Shown here piece by piece: positions 1-6,440 of a DNA stretch of 28,711 nt. The stretch is from Bordetella parapertussis (lineage in GTDB: Bacteria; Pseudomonadota; Gammaproteobacteria; Burkholderiales; Burkholderiaceae_B). The stretch covers positions 1 through 28,711 of the forward strand of contig CAMDFD010000027.1 in assembly GCA_945897365.1 (NCBI GenBank), written 5' to 3'. The notes below the pieces were generated by a model that was given only the letters and a program-made list of their open reading frames with translations, was not told the origin of the DNA and did no database searches. Numbering within the stretch: position 1 is the stretch's first letter; each line of letters starts with the position of its first letter. Position numbers and translations under genes: made by a program.

Positions 1-70
1 TCTTTAATAAGTGAAACAGCTGTATAGAATAGGAGTTTAACCGCTCTGCCCTTACTTTCTTCTCCAGATC

Positions 71-1636
71 ATGACTCTTGCTGAGCTTCTCGCCCGTCCT
101 TTTGGCACCGTCCCAGAAATGATTGGTTTTGCTGCCTCGCAGCGACCTGAGCATCCCGCACTGATTCTGAATGCGCTCACGCTTTCGTACGCGCAGCTCG
201 ATGCGCTAATCGCGCGGGTTGCCGCCTCCTTGCAGCGCGATGGTTTCGGGCCCGGTGACAAAATCGCCGCCTGCGCGGGGACCTCTTTGGAGTATGTGGC
301 GCTTTTTATAGGCGCCTTACGTGCCGGTGCTGTCATGACCCCGCTGCCTCCCTCGGCGACGCCACAAAACCTTAATGGGATGCTTGCGAACTCTGGCGCC
401 AGAATCCTCTTTCAAGATCGCGCCTGCGCGCTCAGTTGGCCTACCGATACCTTGGTTGACCAAGGATTGCGACGGATCTGGATCGACGCACTACAGGGTT
501 CAGACAGCTGGGGGACGTGGCTATCCAACGAGACGCAACCCTCTGACGTCGACACACAGCCTGACTGGGCCTTTAATCTGATTTACTCTTCCGGCACCAC
601 AGGCACCCCAAAGGGCATTGTCCAACCTTGTTCGATGCGCTGGTCACACGTTCAGCGTGCGGCGACCAATGGCTATGGTCCAGACTCGGTGACATTGACC
701 TCCACACCTCTTTACTCAAACACCACACTCGTGGCACTCCTACCCACCCTTGCGCTGGGCGGTACCGGGATCCTCATGGAAAAGTTCGACGCACGTCGCT
801 ACCTTGAGCTTGCGCAACAGCATCGGGGCACGCACACCATGCTAGTCCCTGTGCAATATCAACGTATCCTGGACGATCCGACTTTCGACCAGTTTGACCT
901 CTCCTCTTTTCAGGCCAAGTTTTCCACCAGCGCGCCTTTTAGCGCGGCCCTCAAAGCCGAGGTGCTCAAGCGCTGGCCCGGTCGTTTAACCGAAATCTAC
1001 GGTATGACGGAGGGCGGAGGCCGTTGCGAGCTTGAGGCGCACAATTATCCGCACAAACTACACACCATCGGTCGTCCCGCTAGCGGTCACGATATTCGAC
1101 TGATCGACGAAACAGGCAAAGAAGTCCTCCAAGGACAAACCGGGGAAATCGTGGGGAGCTCCTCCGCGATGATGGAGGGGTATTTCGGCCTGCCTGAGAA
1201 AACCCGCGAGGTTGAATGGTTTGACCCCTCTGGCAAACGCTTTATCCGGACAGGCGATATCGCGCGCTACGACGAGGACGGTTTTCTAATCCTTGCAGAC
1301 CGTAAAAAGGACATGGTCATCTCGGGGGGATTCAATATTTACCCTAGCGACCTGGAGGCCGAGCTCGGTCAGCATCCCGAGGTGCGCGACTGTGCCGTGA
1401 TCGGCGTACCCTCGCGCCAGTGGGGAGAAACCCCCGTCGCGTATGTGGTGCTTAAACCGCGCGCGACCGTGACCCATGATGCACTGCTCGCGTGGGTCAA
1501 CGCACGTTTGGGTAAAACACAGCGACTGACTGACCTCGTTTTGACGGACATTTTGCCCAGAAGCGAAATAGGTAAAGTCCTCAAGCGCGAACTCAGAGAA
1601 CGTTACGCCGCGAATGCTACAGAGCACCGTCCGTAA
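71..1636 (+). CDS. AMP-binding acyl-CoA synthetase (adenylate-forming)
   Basis: A 521-residue member of the ANL adenylate-forming superfamily, which activates a carboxylic acid as an acyl-AMP and transfers it to CoA in the cytoplasm. Visible motifs are the P-loop-like SSGTTGTPKG (residues 173-182), YGMTEGG in the middle, the hinge region TGDIARYDEDGF followed by DRKKDMVISGG, and the C-terminal catalytic lysine in SEIGKVLKREL (K502). Length is normal for the family. The acid substrate cannot be told from sequence: fatty, aromatic and other acids are all possible. ATG at 71 is the only start after the in-frame stop at 38-40, yet it has no Shine-Dalgarno; an AGGAG at 31-35 is too far away. Its 3' end overlaps the opposite-strand protease gene by 20 bp. 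Confidence 0.9.
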   Translation: MTLAELLARPFGTVPEMIGFAASQRPEHPALILNALTLSYAQLDALIARVAASLQRDGFGPGDKIAACAGTSLEYVALFIGALRAGAVMTPLPPSATPQNLNGMLANSGARILFQDRACALSWPTDTLVDQGLRRIWIDALQGSDSWGTWLSNETQPSDVDTQPDWAFNLIYSSGTTGTPKGIVQPCSMRWSHVQRAATNGYGPDSVTLTSTPLYSNTTLVALLPTLALGGTGILMEKFDARRYLELAQQHRGTHTMLVPVQYQRILDDPTFDQFDLSSFQAKFSTSAPFSAALKAEVLKRWPGRLTEIYGMTEGGGRCELEAHNYPHKLHTIGRPASGHDIRLIDETGKEVLQGQTGEIVGSSSAMMEGYFGLPEKTREVEWFDPSGKRFIRTGDIARYDEDGFLILADRKKDMVISGGFNIYPSDLEAELGQHPEVRDCAVIGVPSRQWGETPVAYVVLKPRATVTHDALLAWVNARLGKTQRLTDLVLTDILPRSEIGKVLKRELRERYAANATEHRP

Positions 1637-2363
1637 GTTGCAGTGCCAGCCACGCAACGCCTAAAGGACCTGCGTTAAAAAACGCATGGACGAGGATGGC
1701 GGCACCAATGCCGCGCTGCACCCGGATCCAGCACAGTGCGAGACCCGTGACCCACTGGGGCAAGACCAACACCGCCATCATCCACCAGGGAAGAGCGTCA
1801 AATTCATAGTTATGAATATGCAGTGCGGCAAAGGCCAGCACAGAAATATGCATCACCACGGGAAATGACCAGCGATAGGTTCTGAGCCATTTCCAGCCAG
1901 ATCCAGAGGGCATGGGCGCATGGCGCATCGACCAGATGAGCATCAGCATCACCAGCACAATCAAACTGCTCGCCCACCAAGCAAAGCCATTTAGAAAAAC
2001 ATAGATCAATACGGGCACAACCAGCAGTGCTAACTGAGGTCGGCGCAAACCAAACCGAAAGAGCATCTCTTCAACGATCGGCGCCCACAAAAGCGCCTGA
2101 AACCAGGGCAAGTTTTGAGGGCTAATGCGATGCGTCGCACCACTCATTTCATAGACCGTCAGGACCACGGGACCGAGCACCACGATATTGATCAGCCACA
2201 ACGCGCCCGCCCAAGCGAGCAAGCGGGTCCATCGACAAGAGGGTATCCAGTCCGCGATCCAACCACTGACAGGCGTCGGGTGTTTGACCTCGCGCTTGAG
2301 GCTGGGTTGGCGCACAAAACGTAAAAACTGTCGAAACTCATCCCGAAAGCGTGGTGCTTTCAT
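1617..2363 (-). CDS. CPBP family intramembrane metalloprotease
   Basis: A 248-residue, very hydrophobic protein with all three signature motifs of the CPBP (CAAX protease and bacteriocin-processing, formerly Abi) family. These are EEMLFR (E98, E99, R103), FAALH (F178 to H182) and HAFFN (H226 to N230), which form the predicted metal site inside the membrane. Several transmembrane segments are apparent, for example residues 48-71, 112-145 and 195-212. Family members include eukaryotic CAAX prenyl proteases and bacterial proteins linked to bacteriocin self-immunity; the substrate here is unknown. The ATG overlaps the pth stop in an ATGA arrangement, which suggests translational coupling. The 3' end overlaps the convergent acyl-CoA synthetase gene by 20 bp. 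Confidence 0.85.
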   Translation of the reverse strand: MKAPRFRDEFRQFLRFVRQPSLKREVKHPTPVSGWIADWIPSCRWTRLLAWAGALWLINIVVLGPVVLTVYEMSGATHRISPQNLPWFQALLWAPIVEEMLFRFGLRRPQLALLVVPVLIYVFLNGFAWWASSLIVLVMLMLIWSMRHAPMPSGSGWKWLRTYRWSFPVVMHISVLAFAALHIHNYEFDALPWWMMAVLVLPQWVTGLALCWIRVQRGIGAAILVHAFFNAGPLGVAWLALQLTDGAL

Positions 2364-2956
2364 GCTGGATTGTCGCGATGGAGCTGCTCGGTCGCCCGCA
2401 CAAACTCACCTTTCAAAAATAAGGGCATCACGGCCCTGCAACGGGTGAGACAGGCGTCTATGGCCTCCTGATCTTCGCGGCGGGGCGGATGCAATACAAA
2501 ATCAGCCACCTCTTGTGCAAGATTCAAACTGCGTGGATGCCCAATCCCCAGACGCAAGCGCCAAAAATTCGGGCTACCCAAGACGGCCTGAATGTCTCTC
2601 AAGCCATTGTGCCCAGCGTGACCACCACCCTGTTTGACCTTAACCTGACCTGGGAAAAGATCGAGCTCATCATGCAGCACTAAAATTTCCTCTGGTACGA
2701 GTTTGTAAAAGCGCGCCAACGCCCCCACACACTGACCCGAGCGATTCATGAACGTTTGAGGTTTGGCCACCCAAATCTGCTCACCATCGAAACGCGCCTT
2801 GGCCACCGAGCCAAAGAAGGACTTTTCAACTGCAAAGGCACTTCGTAAATCGTCAGCAACGGCTTCGGCAAGCCAAAAGCCTGCGTTGTGCCGCGTGCGC
2901 GTGTAATCGGGGCCAGGGTTGCCAAGTCCCACGATGAGTTTGATCGGTTGTGTCAT
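2360..2956 (-). CDS. pth: peptidyl-tRNA hydrolase
   Basis: Peptidyl-tRNA hydrolase releases peptides from tRNAs dropped by stalled ribosomes. From ATG 2956 the protein has 198 residues and shows the family pattern: VGLGNPGPDY with N13, the catalytic H23 in TRHNAGFW, PQTFMNRSG with N71, HDELDLFPG with D96, and GGHAGHNGLRDI with N117. These match E. coli N10, H20, N68, D93 and N114. The reading frame stays open upstream to an ATG at 2992, but that start lies inside a strong terminator hairpin and adds residues not usual in the family, so 2956 is preferred. The Shine-Dalgarno is weak. It follows rplY, a common order in betaproteobacteria, and its stop overlaps the start of the CPBP gene. Confidence 0.95.
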   Translation of the reverse strand: MTQPIKLIVGLGNPGPDYTRTRHNAGFWLAEAVADDLRSAFAVEKSFFGSVAKARFDGEQIWVAKPQTFMNRSGQCVGALARFYKLVPEEILVLHDELDLFPGQVKVKQGGGHAGHNGLRDIQAVLGSPNFWRLRLGIGHPRSLNLAQEVADFVLHPPRREDQEAIDACLTRCRAVMPLFLKGEFVRATEQLHRDNPA

Positions 2957-2971
2957 AGCAGCATTATGAAG

Positions 2972-3006
2972 ACAAAAGCCCCATCCGCGCAAAACGGATA
3001 GGGCTT
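2972..3006 (-). terminator. intrinsic terminator between rplY and pth
   Basis: On the minus strand a 12-bp stem (3006-2995 with 2987-2976, one G-T wobble) encloses a 7-nt loop and continues into TTTTGT. On the plus strand the hairpin is followed by GGGG, so it serves minus-strand transcription coming from rplY. It ends about 16 bp before the pth start codon, so pth must depend on read-through or on a promoter inside or near the hairpin. Confidence 0.75.
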
Positions 3007-3032
3007 GGGGAGGACTTTAACATCACCTCAAT

Positions 3033-3072
3033 GATCACATTATTCAGGGAGATACCCTGAAAAGACGTGATT
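3033..3072 (-). other. stem-loop directly after the rplY stop codon
   Basis: Immediately after the rplY stop, the minus-strand RNA can form an inner 7-bp stem (3061-3055 with 3049-3043, 5-nt loop) inside an outer 5-bp stem (3071-3067 with 3038-3034). There is no U-run. It could be an RNA-stability element placed before the true terminator at 2972-3006. The function is inferred. Confidence 0.45.
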
Positions 3073-3678
3073 TTAGGCGGCAGGTGCTGAGCCTTCGGCG
3101 GCATCAGCGGCAGCGCCGCCTTTGACGATTGCCGTCACCAAGACTGGGTTAGTTTCACCACGGTGCGCGAGGTAAGTCACGCCTTTAGGCAAAGTAATGT
3201 CGGCTAAGTGAATGGAAGCACCACCGATGAGCTTGGACAAGTCCACTTCAATAAACTGTGGCAAGTTGCCGGGCAAGCAGGCGATCTCGATGTCATTCAT
3301 CACGTGCGAAATAATCGCGGCGCTGAGCTTGACTGCAGGCGAAGTCTCGGTATTTGTGAAGTGCAAAGGCACCTTGGTGTGGAGGACCTGGTCTGCGGAT
3401 ACACGCTGAAAGTCGACATGCATGACGATTTGCTTGTAGGGGTGCCACTGCACCGAACGCAACAGAACCTGGTGGCTCTTGCCTTCGATTTGCATGTCCA
3501 ACACGGAAGCGTGAAATTGTTCTTTACGCAGAGCGTGATAGATTTCGTTATGATCGAGCTCGATATTGACGGGCTGCTCTTTGCCACCATAAACAATGGC
3601 GGGGACGCGGCTCGCACGGCGCAGGCGGCGGCTCGCACTCGTTCCCTGTACGCTTCGTGGGGTTGCATTAAATTGCAT
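3073..3678 (-). CDS. rplY: 50S ribosomal protein L25 (long, CTC type)
   Basis: Ribosomal protein L25 binds 5S rRNA. From ATG 3678 the product has 201 residues: an N-terminal L25 domain (about 1-95, with SRRLRRASRVPAIVYGG and the later SVQWHPYKQIVMHVDFQRV), a C-terminal TL5/CTC beta domain (about 100-185, with LPGNLPQFIEVDLS), and an Ala-rich tail. The reading frame extends upstream to 3786, but 3678 has a clear GGAG Shine-Dalgarno about 7 nt upstream and matches the family start MxF-A-x-R. It lies between prs and pth, the usual order in betaproteobacteria. Confidence 0.95.
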   Translation of the reverse strand: MQFNATPRSVQGTSASRRLRRASRVPAIVYGGKEQPVNIELDHNEIYHALRKEQFHASVLDMQIEGKSHQVLLRSVQWHPYKQIVMHVDFQRVSADQVLHTKVPLHFTNTETSPAVKLSAAIISHVMNDIEIACLPGNLPQFIEVDLSKLIGGASIHLADITLPKGVTYLAHRGETNPVLVTAIVKGGAAADAAEGSAPAA

Positions 3679-3779
3679 GAAAAACTCCAAAAGGGATGAC
3701 AAGCATCCTGTTAAAACACGATCCGGGTATCGAACCGTGGCTTCGCAGTCCACCGCGACCAGTGAACCGCAAATTTCTC

Positions 3780-3802
3780 GACGCATCTACTCGGGATGCG
3801 TC
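3780..3802 (-). other. stem-loop in the prs-rplY intergenic region
   Basis: A perfect 8-bp inverted repeat (3780-3787 and 3795-3802, 7-nt loop) lies 9 bp after the prs stop. There is no adjacent T-run on either strand, so it does not look like a complete intrinsic terminator. An mRNA processing or stability hairpin between prs and rplY is possible. The rest of the 133-bp intergenic region shows only the rplY Shine-Dalgarno. Confidence 0.45.
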
Positions 3803-3811
3803 CTTGAATAT

Positions 3812-4762
3812 CTAGTCTACAAACAACGAGCTGACCGATTCGGCGTTCGAAATACGCAAAATAGTCTCGCCCAACAAGGCTGCACAAGAGAGCTGACGGA
3901 TCTTGGCACATGCCCGACCCTCGTCAGACAGCGGGATCGTGTCCGTCACGACCAACTCAGTCAACTCTGAAGCTGCGATACGCTCAATCGCACCGCCTGA
4001 CAGCACGGCGTGGGTGCAATACGCGTATACAGCTCCGGCACCACGTTCTTTAAGCGCTTGGGCCGCCTTGCAGAGCGTACCTGCCGTATCCACCATGTCA
4101 TCCATGATCAAACACGTACGGCCGTCAACCTCACCGATGATGTTCATCACCTCGGAGACGTTCGCGCGCGGACGGCGCTTGTCAATGATGGCCAAATCAG
4201 CCTCAAGCTGCTTAGCGAGCGCACGTGCACGCACCACGCCACCAATATCGGGCGACACCACAACCAGGTTGCTCAGGTTACGCCGCCAAATATCACCCAG
4301 CAAAATCGGACCCGCGTAAATATTGTCAACCGGAATATCAAAAAAGCCTTGGATCTGGTCTGCATGGAGATCCATGGTCAGGACACGGTCAACACCTGCG
4401 ACTTGGAGCATGTTGGCCACGACCTTGGCCGTGATGGCCACACGCGCCGAACGCGGGCGACGATCCTGTCTCGCATAACCAAAATAGGGGATGGCTGCAG
4501 TGATCCGTCCGGCAGAAGCGCGACGTAGCGCATCAACCATCACCATCACTTCCATGAGATTGTCATTGGTTGGGGCACAGGTTGGCTGCAGCACGAAAAC
4601 GTCTTTACCGCGGACGTTTTCATTGATTTCGGCCATCACCTCGCCGTCCGAAAAACGGCCAACGGTCATCCGACCCAAGGACATGTCCAGATGATTGACC
4701 ACATCAACGGCCAACCGCGTGTTCGCGGTGCCGGTAAAGATCATAAAACTTTCACTGGGCAT
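3812..4762 (-). CDS. prs: ribose-phosphate pyrophosphokinase
   Basis: PRPP synthetase transfers pyrophosphate from ATP to ribose-5-phosphate and feeds purine, pyrimidine, histidine, tryptophan and NAD synthesis. The 316-residue product has the class I features: FMIFTGTANTRLA near the start, GRFSDGEVMAEINENVRG, the catalytic loop region YFGYARQDRRPRSARV, the metal-binding DLHADQIQGFFD, and the PRPP-binding CLIMDDMVDTAGT. ATG 4762 gives the usual length and a start like other betaproteobacterial Prs proteins. A GTG at 4777 is in frame and cannot be excluded, because neither has a strong Shine-Dalgarno. It lies downstream of tRNA-Gln and ispE on the same strand, and that transcript probably supplies prs. 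Confidence 0.95.
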   Translation of the reverse strand: MPSESFMIFTGTANTRLAVDVVNHLDMSLGRMTVGRFSDGEVMAEINENVRGKDVFVLQPTCAPTNDNLMEVMVMVDALRRASAGRITAAIPYFGYARQDRRPRSARVAITAKVVANMLQVAGVDRVLTMDLHADQIQGFFDIPVDNIYAGPILLGDIWRRNLSNLVVVSPDIGGVVRARALAKQLEADLAIIDKRRPRANVSEVMNIIGEVDGRTCLIMDDMVDTAGTLCKAAQALKERGAGAVYAYCTHAVLSGGAIERIAASELTELVVTDTIPLSDEGRACAKIRQLSCAALLGETILRISNAESVSSLFVD

Positions 4763-4821
4763 GATGGGGGCAGTCACAGACCGTCAGAAACAAATGTGGA
4801 ACAGCTCAACACAATTCGGGG

Positions 4822-4895
4822 CTGGGGAGGAAGGATTCGAACCTTCGCATGCCGGAATCAAAATCCGGTGCCTTAACCAGCTTGGCGACTCCCCA
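4822..4895 (-). tRNA. tRNA-Gln (anticodon TTG)
   Basis: A complete 74-nt cloverleaf can be drawn on the minus strand: a 7-bp acceptor stem (TGGGGAG with CTCCCCA), a 3-bp D stem, an anticodon stem CCGGA/TCCGG with loop TTTTGAT (anticodon TTG), variable loop CATGC, a T arm GAAGG/CCTTC with loop TTCGAAT, and discriminator G. The genomic bases after the discriminator read CCC, not CCA, so the terminal A is not encoded. It sits between ispE, one base away, and prs, as in related genomes. Confidence 0.97.
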
Positions 4896-4896
4896 A

Positions 4897-5832
4897 CTAG
4901 CTTTCAATCCAATACCGCAGTGGGTGTTCTGTTAGACCCTCACAAACCATGGTGGCCTGTATCGGGTTTGCAAAACGAGGATCAGTAACCTCCACTAATC
5001 CCGCACTCGCAATATCGAAAAAATCTACACGTATTTTAGCGAGCATTTTCTGCTGTGCCACCTCGGCCTGCTCGACACTCTGGAACCCGATAAAAAAACA
5101 GGACCCAGACCCAGTCATTCGCGCCTTAAAACCAGCTTTTTCTAGCCAGTCGTGCGTCTGACGTACAACCGGGAAGCGGTTTAAAACCACTGGCTGCAGA
5201 TCATTGTGACCAAACCCCAAACGAGTGATCATCTGGCGCTCAGAAAAGTCCATTATTTTGACCGTTTCAGTGTCTCTTGTCAAATCAGGTGCCTGAAAAA
5301 TACCTTGGGTTGGCACGCTCTGAGCTGGCTGGACGATCAAAAAAGCCCCCTGCGGCAAGTCAACTGAGGTCAGCCGCTCGCCGACGCCCTCGGCAAAGGC
5401 ATTTTGTCCAAAGATAAATACCGGCACATCCGCACCCAACTGCAGACCCAGCTGCATGAGCTGCACCCGATTCAACCCAGTACGCCAAAGACGATTTAAG
5501 GCGATGAATACCGTAGCCGCGTCACTTGAGCCACCGCCAAGCCCGGCACCGGAAGGTATTTGCTTGCGAACATGGATGTGTGCGCCCTGCTTTGTCCCGG
5601 TTGTTTGCTGCAAAAGGCGGGCCGCACGCACCACGAGATCCTCATCGTGCGCAACGCCTTGCATATCCGTTTCCCGAGTAATTTGGCCATCTGCACGCGT
5701 ATCGATATCTAGGCGATCAGCCAAACTCACGAACCGAAATACAGTCTGCAGCAGGTGGTACCCATCGGCGCGCCTGCCGATGACGTGCAAAAAGTGATTG
5801 AGTTTGGCCGGTGCGGGCAGGTCATACAGCAT
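4897..5832 (-). CDS. ispE: 4-diphosphocytidyl-2-C-methyl-D-erythritol kinase
   Basis: IspE phosphorylates CDP-methylerythritol in the non-mevalonate isoprenoid pathway. The 311-residue GHMP-kinase protein shows PAPAKLNHFLHV with K10, GRRADGYHLLQT, the ATP loop PSGAGLGGGSSDAA (residues 93-106), LGADVPVF with catalytic D135, and the C-terminal MTGSGSCFF. The stop codon (4897-4899) is one base from the first base of tRNA-Gln, so RNase P cleavage of a shared transcript would leave an mRNA ending one base after the stop. It is 23 bp downstream of lolB in the same direction, and the context supports an operon lolB-ispE-tRNA-prs. Confidence 0.96.
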   Translation of the reverse strand: MLYDLPAPAKLNHFLHVIGRRADGYHLLQTVFRFVSLADRLDIDTRADGQITRETDMQGVAHDEDLVVRAARLLQQTTGTKQGAHIHVRKQIPSGAGLGGGSSDAATVFIALNRLWRTGLNRVQLMQLGLQLGADVPVFIFGQNAFAEGVGERLTSVDLPQGAFLIVQPAQSVPTQGIFQAPDLTRDTETVKIMDFSERQMITRLGFGHNDLQPVVLNRFPVVRQTHDWLEKAGFKARMTGSGSCFFIGFQSVEQAEVAQQKMLAKIRVDFFDIASAGLVEVTDPRFANPIQATMVCEGLTEHPLRYWIES

Positions 5833-5855
5833 GGTTTGACCTCAACTCCTTGCGC

Positions 5856-6440
5856 TCAAGGTGCGTCCACGACGAGGCGGATCACAACTTGCTTGCTCCC
5901 CTCAATACGGGACAAGACCAAGAGCCTGGGACCTTGCGCATCGAAGCGTCCAAGCTCTACGCCCCAGCCGCTTTGCGCAAAAGAAATGATGCGACCTTGC
6001 TCATCGCGTTTGACTTGCTGCATCGTGGGCACTGCGCGCAACGGGGTCCGCAACCAGCTGCGGATCTCACGGACAGGGAAGCGCCGACCCATCACCTGCT
6101 GCACCAAGGTATCGGGATCGGACGAACGCATCGTCTCACCGTTCGCCTGCGTCAACACCGCCTGACCAGGATCGACCTGCACGCGTGCCAAGGTGCTTCC
6201 AAAAGGGTTGTTCAGATCCAGGGTTAGACGGCCACCAATATCACGCCACACAAAGCTACCCTGCACCGCTTCGGGCGGCTCAGAAGGTCCCTCTGCACGC
6301 AGGGCAAAGCGCCCCTGACGAATAAGTTCATTCAGGGAGGACGCCTGCGTCGCAGACGTCTGAGTCGATGGGTCAGGTGTCGCGCACCCTGCCAAAACGA
6401 GCGCGAGCGCAGACAGGGCCGCCACACTCAACCAGTTCAA
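5856..6440 (-). CDS. lolB: outer-membrane lipoprotein insertion protein LolB
   Basis: A 194-residue lipoprotein whose signal peptide ends in the lipobox LAGC (lipidated C19). LolB accepts lipoproteins from LolA in the periplasm and inserts them into the outer membrane. Family-like features are the segment RFALRAEG followed by GSFVWRDIGGRLTLDLNNPFG, and the downstream VQQVMGRRFPVREIRSWL. Position just upstream of ispE supports the call, since lolB-ispE-prs linkage is widespread in beta- and gammaproteobacteria. Its start overlaps the stop of the TPR gene by 4 bp. Confidence 0.9.
   Translation of the reverse strand: MNWLSVAALSALALVLAGCATPDPSTQTSATQASSLNELIRQGRFALRAEGPSEPPEAVQGSFVWRDIGGRLTLDLNNPFGSTLARVQVDPGQAVLTQANGETMRSSDPDTLVQQVMGRRFPVREIRSWLRTPLRAVPTMQQVKRDEQGRIISFAQSGWGVELGRFDAQGPRLLVLSRIEGSKQVVIRLVVDAP

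Noticed and set aside
31..35. AGGAG as ribosome-binding site for the first gene
   Set aside because: It is 36 nt from the ATG, and an in-frame stop at 38-40 rules out a nearer start.
1286..1657. Minus-strand ORF of 123 codons inside the acyl-CoA synthetase
   Set aside because: Antisense shadow of a clear gene; no membrane, domain or motif support.
3208..3699. Plus-strand ORF of 163 codons over rplY
   Set aside because: Shadow of rplY, whose protein family is unambiguous on the other strand.
3711..3760. T-arm-like GGTTCGATACC in the prs-rplY gap, possible tRNA or remnant
   Set aside because: No acceptor, D or anticodon stem can be drawn around it.
3679..3786. 36-residue N-terminal extension of rplY
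   Set aside because: The ATG at 3678 has a strong Shine-Dalgarno and matches L25 starts; the extension crosses the intergenic hairpin region.
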